A stretch of 64,000 bases of DNA, taken from positions 1-64,000 of the forward strand of contig UCAG01000009.1 in assembly GCA_900470285.1 (NCBI GenBank). The letters are read 5' to 3'. The stretch is from Hyphomicrobiales bacterium (lineage in GTDB: Bacteria; Pseudomonadota; Alphaproteobacteria; Rhizobiales; Rhizobiaceae). The first letter of the stretch is position 1, and the number at the start of each line of letters is the position of its first letter. Position numbers and translations under genes: made by a program. Under the pieces are notes generated by a model. That model was not told the origin of the DNA, searched no databases, and was given only the letters and a program-made list of their open reading frames with translations. Positions 1 to 8,526 of this stretch are shown one piece after another.

Positions 1-110
1 TAAATTAAATTACTATATATGAATATTTATTAAATTCTTTGAAGAACTTTTCACATCTAAATTTATATTATAATCAACCTCAAAGTATAATTTTATTTTG
101 AGGACTCACC

Positions 111-1187
111 ATGAATGCGCAGATTCAACTCAAATCTTTACAGCATGGGCGTGGTTTGGCTGCGATGGCTGTTGTTGCGTTCCATCTTTCTTTGCTGCTC
201 GGCAGTTCCCGCTATCTTAATGATGCGGTTCTTTTAAATTTTACACATCGCGGCAATTTAGGTGTCGACTTCTTCTTTGTACTTTCAGGCTTTATTATTG
301 TTTTTGTACATCACAAAGATATCAATCAGCCGGAGCGTGTCTCTGATTATCTGCTGAAACGCTTCACGCGTCTTTTTCCTGTCTATTGGCTTTATACAGC
401 GATCTTCTGTGGTTTGGTGGCGTTAGGATTTGGCAGCGCGAGCATTGTGCCGGAAAGTTTCAGCAACTGGATATCGACAATATTTTTAATTCGTCTCGAT
501 AGTTTCGAACTACCGATCACACCGGCATGGACGCTTATTCACGAACTTGCATTTTACCTGATTTTTGCAACGCTTATTCTAAACAGAATATTCGGTATAA
601 TTATCCTGACTGCATGGCTGATGACCGGTGGCATAATTTTTCAATATGCCGAAGAAGGCTCAAGATCGGCTTTAACCACTTATTTTTCACCGTTAAATTT
701 TAACTTCCTTATTGGAATGGCAGCCTTTTATGCCTTTCATCGTTTGACAAACATCAATCTCAAGCCGGCTTTTCTGTTCGGTTCAGTCCTGTTTATTTTC
801 GTCTATATTCTGGAAAATCGCGGTATCAGCTATCAGCACCTCCAGATTATTTATGCTGTCAGCTTCGGTCTGCTCATTCTGGGTGCGTTGTCTTATGAAA
901 AAAGCGGGCTCCGGACTGCGAGATTTAAAATTCTCAGCCTCATCGGTGATGCTTCCTACACGATTTATCTGACGCATCTGGCATTTCTCGGCCTGTTCTC
1001 TAAAGTGATGATTAAAATATCTGCATATGTTTCGTTCAGTCCGCATTTTATTTACCTCGCGGTCTTCAGCGCAACGATTATTGCCGGATGTTTGCTATAT
1101 TGGTTCTTAGAGCGGCCGCTCTTGCAATATTGCAGAACATTAATGAACAGCAGAAAACAGAGCAGTATACTCATCAAAGCTGTTTAA
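111..1187 (+). CDS. Acyltransferase family 3 (OafA/YrhL-like) integral membrane protein
   Basis: A 358-residue polytopic inner-membrane protein of the acyltransferase-3 family, which moves acetyl or other acyl groups onto extracytoplasmic sugars such as O-antigen, exopolysaccharide or periplasmic glucan. The family's N-terminal signature is visible: an R-G-hydrophobic stretch (residues 14-24) leading to the essential His25, then G-V-D-F-F-F-V-L-S-G-F at about 51-61. Roughly ten hydrophobic segments follow. GAGG lies about 8 bases before the ATG. The gene stands alone, and the preceding 110 bases are very AT-rich. The gene itself also looks richer in AT than the catabolic genes downstream, so horizontal transfer of a surface-modification gene is possible. 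The acceptor cannot be told from sequence. Confidence 0.85.
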   Translation: MNAQIQLKSLQHGRGLAAMAVVAFHLSLLLGSSRYLNDAVLLNFTHRGNLGVDFFFVLSGFIIVFVHHKDINQPERVSDYLLKRFTRLFPVYWLYTAIFCGLVALGFGSASIVPESFSNWISTIFLIRLDSFELPITPAWTLIHELAFYLIFATLILNRIFGIIILTAWLMTGGIIFQYAEEGSRSALTTYFSPLNFNFLIGMAAFYAFHRLTNINLKPAFLFGSVLFIFVYILENRGISYQHLQIIYAVSFGLLILGALSYEKSGLRTARFKILSLIGDASYTIYLTHLAFLGLFSKVMIKISAYVSFSPHFIYLAVFSATIIAGCLLYWFLERPLLQYCRTLMNSRKQSSILIKAV

Positions 1188-1369
1188 AGCCGGATTCTCC
1201 GGCGCCAATACCAGCTCTTTTAGCACAGTGGTGAACGGCTCGCATTTCCGGTACAACAGACATCCTGATGCTTGATCACTGCTGTGCTGGAATACAGACC
1301 TGTCCACCTTATCTCCCGGTATCTGAGAAGATTTTAAAACAAGACCATCAACAATAGGAGCTTATTGCA

Positions 1370-2059
1370 ATGCTGCCTGAAATTGTTTCGATGAATGAAT
1401 GGCAATCCGCACTTGAAGAGCAAATCAGTCGGGAAAAAGCCTTTACCCGCGCGCGCGACCAGCTGAATGCACAACGCCGACGCCTGCCGATGGTTAAAAT
1501 CGATAAGCCATATTCCTTTACCGGACCTTCAGGTGATGTGAGTCTGGCAGACCTTTTCGAAGGACGGCGACAGCTGATTGTTTATCACTTTATGTTTGCC
1601 CCTGAATGGCGGGCGGGTTGCGACGGCTGCTCATGGGTTGTGGATGCAATGACCCATCCCGCACATCTTAATGCACGGGATACATCGCTCGTTTTAATCT
1701 CACGCGCACCGTTAGAAAAACTGCAAAACTATCAGAAGCGCATGGGCTGGCAATATCCGAACTGGTACTCATCACAGCATAGCGATTTTAATCAGGATAT
1801 GGGTGCTACACGGAGTGATCCGGCCACACCGGACAAATTGCAGGAAATACATGGCATCAGTGTTTTTCTGCGCGATGGCGAAAATATCTATCGCACCTAT
1901 TTTACCGGTGCACGCGGGGTCGAATATCTTGGCAGCCTTTGGACCTATCTGGATCTGACCCCTTATGGTCGTCAGGAGTTTTGGGAAGATTCACCAGCCG
2001 GATGGCCGCAGACTGAGCCATATGTCTGGAACCGGCGCCACGACGAATATGAGCGCTAA
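1370..2059 (+). CDS. DUF899 family thioredoxin-like protein
   Basis: A 229-residue soluble protein of the DUF899 family, which has a thioredoxin-like fold and no established reaction. Recognisable family features are the start with W-Q-x-A-L-x-E-Q-x-x-x-E-K-A, the K-I-D-K-P-Y-x-F strand, the Y-H-F-M-F run and a C-D-G-C pair (Cys84, Cys87) in the position of a thioredoxin CxxC. The C-terminal Y-L-D-L-T-P-x-G-R-x-E-x-W-E motif is also typical. GGAG precedes the ATG by 9 bases. It appears monocistronic and is closed by a hairpin terminator. A redox or peroxiredoxin-like role is only a guess from the CxxC. Confidence 0.85.
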   Translation: MLPEIVSMNEWQSALEEQISREKAFTRARDQLNAQRRRLPMVKIDKPYSFTGPSGDVSLADLFEGRRQLIVYHFMFAPEWRAGCDGCSWVVDAMTHPAHLNARDTSLVLISRAPLEKLQNYQKRMGWQYPNWYSSQHSDFNQDMGATRSDPATPDKLQEIHGISVFLRDGENIYRTYFTGARGVEYLGSLWTYLDLTPYGRQEFWEDSPAGWPQTEPYVWNRRHDEYER

Positions 2060-2103
2060 ACTGCTCTAAACTGCATTCTCACCGGTTGGCAAATTTTACC
2101 TGC

Positions 2104-2143
2104 CTCTCTCTGAACAAATATGTTCGGGGAGAGACCCGTTTTT
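2104..2143 (+). terminator. Intrinsic terminator after the DUF899 gene
   Basis: Positions 2104-2116 pair with 2121-2133 (13 base pairs, two of them G-U) around an AATA loop, followed by ACCCG and five T. It separates the rightward DUF899 gene from the convergent Liv-type transporter. Confidence 0.65.
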
Positions 2144-2153
2144 GCACCACAAA

Positions 2154-2837
2154 TTACACGCCGAGATATCTGTCCTGAATATCGGCCGTCATTTCACCGG
2201 ATCTGCCTTGCCAGACCGTGCGTCCACGCTCCAGCACAACACAACGATCCGCCACCGGCAGCAATTCCGACAGGGTTTTGTCAACAACCAGAATGGACTG
2301 ACCACGCCGTTTCAGTTCGCGCACAGCCTTCCAGATTTCCAGCCGGATCACCGGCGCAAGGCCTTCGGTCGCTTCATCCAGCACGATCAATTCCGGATTG
2401 GTCATCAGCGCCCGACCAACCGCCAGCATCTGCTGCTCACCGCCGGATAAAGTATTCGCCTGTTGCTGGCTGCGCTCTTTCAAACGGGGGAATAATTCAT
2501 TGACAGCTTCAATCGTCCACTCCCCTTTGCGGGCAGAGGCCAGCAGATTTTCCGTAACCGTCAGATTTGGAAAACAGCGCCGCCCTTCCGGCACCAGCCC
2601 CAGCCCCAGCCGAGCAATGCGATAGGGTTGCAGTGCGGAAATATTGCGCCCCATGAAACTGATCTTGCCCTGACGCAGCGGCGTCAATCCGAAAACCGAA
2701 CGGATAGTGGTGGTTTTTCCCATGCCGTTGCGTCCCATCAGCGCGACGACCTCACCCTTTTCCACATGCAGATCAATACCGAAAAGTGCCTGTGAAGCGC
2801 CGTAAAATGTCTCTACCTGATTGAGTTCCAGCAACAT
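2154..2837 (-). CDS. LivF-like branched-chain-type ABC transporter ATPase
   Basis: A 227-residue ATPase of the HAAT (LivF) class, the second of two ATPases energising a Liv-type importer. Walker A G-R-N-G-M-G-K-T-T at 35-43, signature L-S-G-G-E-Q at 130-135 and Walker B I-V-L-D-E-A at 151-156 are intact. The length is typical. Its ATG overlaps the stop of the LivG-like gene as TGATG, so translation is coupled. It is the last gene of a leftward five-gene transporter operon. Although the family is named for leucine/isoleucine/valine, Liv-type systems beside aromatic CoA-ligase genes commonly import aromatic acids. Here anthranilate or a close relative is the likely substrate by context. Confidence 0.9.
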   Translation of the reverse strand: MLLELNQVETFYGASQALFGIDLHVEKGEVVALMGRNGMGKTTTIRSVFGLTPLRQGKISFMGRNISALQPYRIARLGLGLVPEGRRCFPNLTVTENLLASARKGEWTIEAVNELFPRLKERSQQQANTLSGGEQQMLAVGRALMTNPELIVLDEATEGLAPVIRLEIWKAVRELKRRGQSILVVDKTLSELLPVADRCVVLERGRTVWQGRSGEMTADIQDRYLGV

Positions 2838-3586
2838 CAGACTGCCTCCCCGAGATAGGCTTCACGCACAAGTGCATTGCTGCGGATTTCAGCCACAGTG
2901 CCGGTAGCGACCACACGACCATAAACCAGAACGGAAATCCGATCGGCCAAAGCAAAAACCGCATCCATATCATGTTCAACCAGCAGTACCGGCACTTCAT
3001 GGCGCAACTTGTCCAGAAATGCCGTCAGTTGTTTGGAGCCTTCAGGCCCCATTCCGGCCATCGGTTCATCCAGCAACAGCGCTTTGGAGCGCAGAGCCAA
3101 TGCAATTGCAATTTCAAGCTGGCGGCGTTCACCATGAGAAAGTTCGGCGCTGGATACCAGCATCCGTGATCCGAGATGAACACGATCCAGAATGGCCGCA
3201 GCCTCATCTTTTAAAGCAGCATCCTGCATCACCGGTTTCCAGAAGCGGAAACTGGAACCCTGACATGCCTGCAAAGCCAGCATGACATTTCGCAAGGCGG
3301 AAAATTCCGGCATCAATGAGGACACCTGAAATGTCCGCCCCAGCCCCAACTGCGCACGCTGTGTCACGCCAAGCGAGCCGATATCCTGCCCGTCAAAACG
3401 GATTGTGCCACTGTCATGCTTAATCGTACCGGCAATCTGACCAATCAGAGTGGATTTTCCGGCTCCGTTCGGCCCGATCAGCGCATGGATTTCCCCTTTG
3501 CGTAAATCCAGACTGACATCATCGGTCGCTTTCAGCCCGCCAAAGCTTTTACGCAGGTTTTTAATGTCCAGAACAGTCTCAGCCAT
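2837..3586 (-). CDS. LivG-like branched-chain-type ABC transporter ATPase
   Basis: The first of the two ATPases of the Liv-type importer, 249 residues from the ATG at 3586. I chose this start over an upstream one (3631) because AGGGAAAA precedes it and because it overlaps the permease stop by 8 bases, as is usual in coupled liv operons. Walker A G-P-N-G-A-G-K-S-T at 38-46, a typical LivG signature L-S-H-G-E-R-R-Q-L-E-I-A, and V-L-L-V-E-H-D-M containing the switch His are visible. Substrate as for the rest of the operon: probably an aromatic acid feeding the neighbouring CoA-dependent pathway (inference). Confidence 0.9.
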   Translation of the reverse strand: MAETVLDIKNLRKSFGGLKATDDVSLDLRKGEIHALIGPNGAGKSTLIGQIAGTIKHDSGTIRFDGQDIGSLGVTQRAQLGLGRTFQVSSLMPEFSALRNVMLALQACQGSSFRFWKPVMQDAALKDEAAAILDRVHLGSRMLVSSAELSHGERRQLEIAIALALRSKALLLDEPMAGMGPEGSKQLTAFLDKLRHEVPVLLVEHDMDAVFALADRISVLVYGRVVATGTVAEIRSNALVREAYLGEAV

Positions 3587-4559
3587 AACGGATTTTCCCT
3601 GCAACAAGCCCAATAATGCCGCCACGCGCAAACATCACAACACCAAGTAGGATCAGTCCGAAGAAGAGCTGCCAATGCTCAACCATCCCGCCAAGCGCGA
3701 ATTCAAACAATACATAAAGCACTGCGCCAATCAGAGGGCCAAACAAACGGCCTGTACCACCAAGAATAATCAGCACAATCAGTTCACCCGACATATGCCA
3801 TGACAACATGGACGGGCTGACAAAACGGTTAAGATCGACGAATAAAGCACCGGCAAGTGCCGTAATCATCGCTGACAATACGAAGGCGACCAGTCTGATA
3901 CGCAACGGACCAATACCAACGGAAGCCAGCCGCAATTCATTCTGCCGCGCACCCTCGAGGGCCGCACCGAAACGGGAATTACGGATGCGTGAAAACAGAA
4001 ACAGCACCACCATCAAAACGCCGTAAGCGATCAGGAAAAAGCTCAGCGGTTTGAGCGTATTCACGCCGGGAAAATTATTGCGCAATGCGAGCGACAAACC
4101 GTCCTCACCGCCATAGGCCGGCCATGAAATCGCGAAGTAATAAATCATCTGCGCGAAAGCCAGTGTAATCATAATGAAATACACGCCCGATGTGCGCAGG
4201 CTGATAATGCCGATTGGCAGCGCAACAAGACCGGCAACCAGCATAGCAACGGGCCAGATAATCAGCATCTGGTCACTGCCTGAAATCGTCATTGGCCAGC
4301 TCATCAGCGCCGACCCGTCAGCAGCATGGCTGGCCAGAATACCGGTAATATAGCCGCCGATGCCAAAAAATGCGGCATGGCCGAAAGACACCATACCGCC
4401 AAGACCAAGCACCAGATTAAGTCCTGTGGCTGCCAGTGCCAGAATGGCAATACGCGTCACCAGTGAGATATAAAATATCTCGCCCATCTGATTGGCAATC
4501 AATGCAATGATTGGCAATGCCAGCGCAAAAACCAGACTTATCAATGTTTCGCGTGTCAT
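3579..4559 (-). CDS. LivM-like ABC transporter permease
   Basis: Inner-membrane permease of the Liv-type importer, 326 residues from the ATG at 4559. That start has AGGAG 8 bases upstream; an ATG six codons earlier (4577) has a weaker site. Eight or more hydrophobic segments are present, and the family motif G-L-N-L-V-L-G-L-G-G-M-V-S-F-G-H-A lies near the N-terminus. The cytoplasmic coupling loop carries S-R-F-G-A-A-L-E-G-A-R-Q-N-E. It lies between the LivH-like permease and the LivG-like ATPase. Confidence 0.9.
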   Translation of the reverse strand: MTRETLISLVFALALPIIALIANQMGEIFYISLVTRIAILALAATGLNLVLGLGGMVSFGHAAFFGIGGYITGILASHAADGSALMSWPMTISGSDQMLIIWPVAMLVAGLVALPIGIISLRTSGVYFIMITLAFAQMIYYFAISWPAYGGEDGLSLALRNNFPGVNTLKPLSFFLIAYGVLMVVLFLFSRIRNSRFGAALEGARQNELRLASVGIGPLRIRLVAFVLSAMITALAGALFVDLNRFVSPSMLSWHMSGELIVLIILGGTGRLFGPLIGAVLYVLFEFALGGMVEHWQLFFGLILLGVVMFARGGIIGLVAGKIRYG

Positions 4560-4631
4560 TGTGCCTGCTCCTGACATGTCTTACCTGCCAGCATTCGAAC
4601 TGCATCACAGCATGAAAAAAACATTGTGAAA

Positions 4632-5552
4632 TTATCCATTGGCTGCAAACAATCCCTGTGGGCGCACCGTGAGAATGATCGCCATAACAATATAAATCAG
4701 CATGGATGCCAGTGCGGTTCCCGCTGTTGCCGCCTGTGACGGCTCCATAAAGACTGCGAACAGTTTCGGCAGCAAAAAGCGTCCCATCGTATCCACAACG
4801 CCAACCAGAACAGCACCCGCCAGCGCACCTTTAACCGAGCCGATACCGCCGATCACAATCACCACAAAAGCGAGGATCAGTACCGGCTCGCCCATACCGA
4901 CCTGTACGGATTGCAGAGCCCCGACCAGTGCACCTGCGAGGCCTGCAAGTGCCGCACCTAATGCAAAAACAATCGTGTTGAGCTTTGCAATATCAACGCC
5001 CAATGCGCCGATCATTTCACGGTCTGCCTCACCGGCGCGGATGCGCATACCAAGACGGGTTTTTGCAATGAGAAAATACAACCCGACTGCAACAACAATA
5101 CCGGCACCGATAATCGCCAGCCGGTATAGCTGATATTGTGAGCCGCCGGGCAGCGTAACAGAACCCTGTAAAAGCGGCGGAATATCCAGATAAAGCGGAA
5201 ATGAACCAAAGATCCAGCGTGTCGCATCGGAGAAGATCAGAATTAAAGCGAAGGTGGCCAGAACCTGATCGAGGTGACTGCGATTATATAATCTGCGGAT
5301 CAGCACCATTTCCATGATTGCACCGGCAGCAGCGGCGGCAATCAGGCTGGCGATGAGCCCGAGCCAGAAAGAGCCGGTTGCCGCAGCCACAACGGCGCAG
5401 GCAAATGCACCGACCATAAATAATGAGCCATGCGCAAGATTGATAACACCCATAACCCCGAAGATCAGGGTCAGGCCGGCTGCCATCAAAAACAGCATAA
5501 CGCCGAATTGCAACCCGTTGAGTAACTGCTCAATTAAAAGTGCAGAAGACAA
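4632..5552 (-). CDS. LivH-like ABC transporter permease
   Basis: Second membrane subunit of the Liv-type importer, 306 residues, with the motif G-L-T-L-I-F-G-V-M-G-V-I-N-L-A-H-G near residue 27 and the coupling region T-R-L-G-M-R-I-R-A-G-E-A-D. The reading frame can only begin at a TTG (5552) if the N-terminal L-L-N-G-L-Q-F-G helix is kept, and the ribosome site (GGACGCGG) is weak. The start is therefore probable rather than certain. About 80 bases separate it from the LivM-like gene. A hairpin terminator lies between it and the binding-protein gene upstream. Confidence 0.88.
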   Translation of the reverse strand: MSSALLIEQLLNGLQFGVMLFLMAAGLTLIFGVMGVINLAHGSLFMVGAFACAVVAAATGSFWLGLIASLIAAAAAGAIMEMVLIRRLYNRSHLDQVLATFALILIFSDATRWIFGSFPLYLDIPPLLQGSVTLPGGSQYQLYRLAIIGAGIVVAVGLYFLIAKTRLGMRIRAGEADREMIGALGVDIAKLNTIVFALGAALAGLAGALVGALQSVQVGMGEPVLILAFVVIVIGGIGSVKGALAGAVLVGVVDTMGRFLLPKLFAVFMEPSQAATAGTALASMLIYIVMAIILTVRPQGLFAANG

Positions 5553-5666
5553 AACCGCGTCCGATCTGTTGATTGGTTCTCATAAAATATCTTTGAAAAA
5601 AGTCACCTATGCCGCCCGAAGACCTGTTATGGCAACAGTCCGGCCGGTGCTGAAGACAGTCTGAAC

Positions 5667-5697
5667 GAAAAGCGGCGACAGTTCACACTGTCGCCGC
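5667..5697 (-). terminator. Hairpin between binding-protein gene and permease genes
   Basis: Positions 5672-5682 and 5687-5697 form a perfect 11-base-pair stem with a four-base loop. On the minus strand it is followed by TTTT. It sits directly after the binding-protein gene and before the permeases. Partial termination here would give the usual excess of binding protein over membrane subunits. Confidence 0.75.
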
Positions 5698-5708
5698 ATC
5701 CGGTTGCA

Positions 5709-6857
5709 TCAGAGCTTGCAGTCTTTTGCATAGTTGTCCTGATGATCGGTAAAGCTTGTTGCCACGATCTTATTAGTCAGGACACCGTCTTCTTTGATCA
5801 CTTCGCGCATATAAATATCCTGAATAGGATGATTATTATTGCCGAATTTAAACTTGCCGCGAACAGACTTGAAATCCGCCGCTTTCATTGCTGCGCGGAA
5901 AGCATCTTTGTCATTCACACTCGCTTTAGCGGCAGCGGACAGGATCAGATTGGCTGCATCATAGCCCTGTGTTGCATAGAGCGAAGGCAGGCGGCCATAT
6001 TCTTTTTTGAAGGCTTCGACATAGGCTTTATTGGCTTCATTATCGAGATCTTTTGACCAGTGGGAAGAGTTCTTCACACCCACAGCCGCATCACCGATCG
6101 CACCGAGCACATCCTGATCGAAGGAGAAGCCGGGGCCGGTGACCGGAATGGTCATGCCCGACTGTGAATATTGTTTCATGAAAGCAATGCCCATGCCGCC
6201 CGGCAGGAAGAAATAAACGGAATCTGCACCGGAAGCACGGATCTGGGCAATCTCGGCAGCATAATCGGTCTGGCCAACTTTGGTGTAAATTTCACCGGCC
6301 AGTTTGCCTTTATAAAAACGCTTATAACCGGTCAGAGCATCGGTGCCTGCCGGATAGTTCGGCGCCAGAATAAAGCTGTTTTTATAGCCTGCGGTATTGG
6401 CATAGTTGCCGACGGCTTCATGCAGATTATCGTTCTGATAGGCTGCATTGAAATAATTAGCATTGCATTTGGCACCGGCCAGCGCAGACGGGCCGGCATT
6501 GGTGGAAACATAGATTTTATCCTGCGCAACAACACCTGGCACCACAGCCATGGCCAGATTGGACCAGACGATACCGGTCAGAATATCAACCTTATCGCTC
6601 TGCACCATTTTGTCAGCGATCTGCACAGCAAGTTCAGGCTTTTGTGCATCATCTTCAACGATCACACTGACATCTTTATTGCCGGATTGTTTGACCGCCA
6701 GCAGAAAGCCGTCACGAATATCAATGCCGAGTCCGGCACCGCCGCCGGAAAGCGTTGTGATCATGCCGATTTTCAGAGGTTCAGCCATTGCAGAACCGGA
6801 AAATGCCAGCCCCAGACCAAGACAGGCCGTTGATAAGCCAAGAGTAATTCGTTTCAT
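5709..6857 (-). CDS. Liv-type periplasmic substrate-binding protein
   Basis: A 382-residue periplasmic binding protein of the branched-chain amino acid/amide (HAAT) class and the first gene of the leftward transporter operon. A signal peptide covers residues 1-25 (K-R start, hydrophobic core, cut after S-A-M-A). The mature start L-K-I-G-M-I-T-T-L-S-G-G-G is typical of receptors for aromatic acids and amides. Two lobes follow, with G-P-G-F-S-F-D in the hinge region. GAGGGAACAC precedes the ATG. Ligand inferred from context: anthranilate or another substituted benzoate. A true branched-chain amino acid ligand cannot be excluded. Confidence 0.88.
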   Translation of the reverse strand: MKRITLGLSTACLGLGLAFSGSAMAEPLKIGMITTLSGGGAGLGIDIRDGFLLAVKQSGNKDVSVIVEDDAQKPELAVQIADKMVQSDKVDILTGIVWSNLAMAVVPGVVAQDKIYVSTNAGPSALAGAKCNANYFNAAYQNDNLHEAVGNYANTAGYKNSFILAPNYPAGTDALTGYKRFYKGKLAGEIYTKVGQTDYAAEIAQIRASGADSVYFFLPGGMGIAFMKQYSQSGMTIPVTGPGFSFDQDVLGAIGDAAVGVKNSSHWSKDLDNEANKAYVEAFKKEYGRLPSLYATQGYDAANLILSAAAKASVNDKDAFRAAMKAADFKSVRGKFKFGNNNHPIQDIYMREVIKEDGVLTNKIVATSFTDHQDNYAKDCKL

Positions 6858-6978
6858 CAGTGTTCCCTCGCGATTATTGTTATTATGCAGTTCAATAATA
6901 AAATGCCATTACTTACAAGCCCGCTTTTGCTTCTCCCTCCGCTTTTGCCATTTCCGAAGCAAAATTAAGCCTGTATCC

Positions 6979-7875
6979 TTATAAACAGAGTAATCTGCGC
7001 GTCAGCACATGGTCTGCGTCTGCCAGACCGTCAATGATATTCATATGATGTTTGTCCGGTTCCGCCACTTCATCAATTGAGAGATCAAAACCGCTCCACA
7101 AATTAGCCAGCGCCTGATTTTGCCGGATAAATTCCGGCAATTCCGCCGCGCCAACCCATGCTGTCACATCAATACCGTTCAGAGGCTCAAGCAAAACCGG
7201 ACTTTCCTTGCGCGCCTGTTCCAAATCGAGCCTGAAATCATCATTCATTTTCAGATTCAGCAAAGGTCGTAAATCACTCAGCGCCGAGATCGGTACGATT
7301 TTACGCAAGCGCTGTTGCAGGCTGCGGCTCAGAGGGGTCGTAACTGTTCCCATACGCGCAACCAGATGCCCGCCCGCTGAATGCCCTGTCAGATGTAACG
7401 GGCCTGCAACCATTGATGCAGCCTGCACAATCGCCATACCAATTTCAGCAGTAATTTCACCGATCTTCGCTTGCGGGCAAAGTGTATAAGACGGGATCGC
7501 TACGGCAAAACCATGTGCAACGGCACCGGCAGCAAGATAAGTGAAATAGGATTTGTCAAAGCGCACCCAATAGCCGCCATGCACAAACACAACCAACCCG
7601 CGCGGCTGCCCCTGCGGCATCACAATATCCAGAAGATTACGCTCTTCCGACCCATAGCGCACATCAGCGATCAGCCGGTTTTGTGCCTGCATCTGCTCGC
7701 GAAAACTTTGTGATCTTTGCTGCCATTGCGGAGGAAATTGCGCAGAATTCGGGACATGCAGCACATTCGAATAGGCCAGATCCCAGTCTTTATTGGCTGG
7801 GCTATCCGGTTCAGCGGGCGCGGTTTTTAAAACCGGTTCTGCCGCTCTGATCTGCATTCCCCGTTCCTCCGTCAT
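6979..7875 (-). CDS. Alpha/beta hydrolase, kynurenine formamidase/carboxylesterase-like
   Basis: A 298-residue cytoplasmic alpha/beta hydrolase. It shows the H-G-G-Y-W oxyanion motif, a G-H-S-A-G-G nucleophile elbow, and a late D-K-H-H-M-N segment that supplies the catalytic His. HGGxW plus GHSAGG is the pattern of the arylformamidase (N-formylkynurenine formamidase)-like esterases. Two starts are plausible: ATG 7875 (AGAGG, 5 bases) and ATG 7857 (GGAGG, 8 bases). It is divergent from marR, and the shared operator lies only about 30 bases upstream. A role releasing anthranilate from an N-formyl, N-acyl or ester precursor would fit the pathway, but this is inference. Confidence 0.8.
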   Translation of the reverse strand: MTEERGMQIRAAEPVLKTAPAEPDSPANKDWDLAYSNVLHVPNSAQFPPQWQQRSQSFREQMQAQNRLIADVRYGSEERNLLDIVMPQGQPRGLVVFVHGGYWVRFDKSYFTYLAAGAVAHGFAVAIPSYTLCPQAKIGEITAEIGMAIVQAASMVAGPLHLTGHSAGGHLVARMGTVTTPLSRSLQQRLRKIVPISALSDLRPLLNLKMNDDFRLDLEQARKESPVLLEPLNGIDVTAWVGAAELPEFIRQNQALANLWSGFDLSIDEVAEPDKHHMNIIDGLADADHVLTRRLLCL

Positions 7876-7903
7876 GGCTGCCTCTCAAATATCTCCATAA
7901 ATA

Positions 7904-7947
7904 AAAAATAATTTCAAGCATGAAATTTCATACTTGAAATTATTTTT
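7904..7947. promoter_or_regulatory. 44-bp palindromic operator, probably for the divergent MarR regulator
   Basis: A near-perfect dyad centred at 7925/7926, with only one mismatched pair (7919/7932) over 44 bases. Its core is two overlapping 16-base inverted repeats, ATTTCA-AGCA-TGAAAT (7911-7926) and ATTTCA-TACT-TGAAAT (7925-7940), offset by 14 bases. MarR dimers typically bind 16-20-base dyads like these. The site lies between the divergent hydrolase and marR genes, so both are probably repressed until an aryl-CoA or aromatic acid ligand appears. Confidence 0.8.
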
Positions 7948-8022
7948 GTAAGTGACACCATAAAAGAAATCAGCTGCCCCGCGAATGCAGAAAATCTTTG
8001 CAGGCGGCAACGGAGTGAGACC

Positions 8023-8526
8023 ATGAAAAGTGCCGAAAACCAGCAGCAAACAATGGCAGGCGGGCGTGCTTCCGATAAGCAGAGCCTGCGCAACTGGCTG
8101 AAACTTCTCAAATCGACAAAGCATGTTGAAGCGGTCATCCGCGAAAAACTGCGTCAGGAATTTGATACGACCCTGCCCCGTTTCGACGTGATGGCAGCGC
8201 TGTACCGGTTTGAAAGCGGTCTCAAAATGACTGAATTATCTGCAGCCTTGCGGGTTTCCAATGGCAATGTCACCGGCATTGTCGAGCGGCTGGTCAGCGA
8301 CGGCTCCGTTTTGCGGGTTCCGGTTGCAGGCGACAAACGTGCCATGCTGGTGCGCCTTACCCAGAAAGGGCGCGAAGAGTTTGAAGCCATGGCCGCAGCC
8401 CATGAGCAGTGGATCAGCGAGATTTTCAGCGTGCTGTCACCGGCACAATCGGCAGAACTGGTTACAGTGATCGACACAATCGAACATGCGCTGGCCTTGC
8501 AGGACGAGCACGACCATCTGGCTTAA
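8023..8526 (+). CDS. MarR family transcriptional regulator
   Basis: A 167-residue winged-helix dimeric regulator. The DNA-binding region (about 60-125) contains L-S-A-A-L-R-V-S-N-G-N-V-T-G-I-V-E-R-L (recognition helix) and the wing D-K-R-A-M-L-V-R-L-T-Q-K-G. GGAGTGAG precedes the ATG. It leads the rightward aryl-CoA catabolic genes and is divergent from the hydrolase across a double operator. MarR proteins in such loci (BadR, CouR, HbaR types) usually respond to the acid or its CoA thioester. Anthraniloyl-CoA or anthranilate is the likely inducer here (inference). Confidence 0.92.
   Translation: MKSAENQQQTMAGGRASDKQSLRNWLKLLKSTKHVEAVIREKLRQEFDTTLPRFDVMAALYRFESGLKMTELSAALRVSNGNVTGIVERLVSDGSVLRVPVAGDKRAMLVRLTQKGREEFEAMAAAHEQWISEIFSVLSPAQSAELVTVIDTIEHALALQDEHDHLA

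Noticed and set aside
1215-1290. tRNA-like stretch (TTTAGCACAGTGGTGAACGG resembles a D-arm)
   Set aside because: No T-arm (GGTTCGAATCC-like) and no acceptor stem pairing could be found. Probably chance, in a region with a loose AGCACAG/CTGTGCT inverted repeat.
2398-3285. Plus-strand frames opposite the Liv ATPase genes
   Set aside because: Antisense shadows of two well-supported ATPase genes with intact Walker motifs on the minus strand.
6171-6833. Long open frame opposite the Liv-type binding protein
   Set aside because: It is antisense to a clearly real gene, its amino-acid composition is odd (Cys, His, Ile rich), and it has no ribosome site or recognisable domain.
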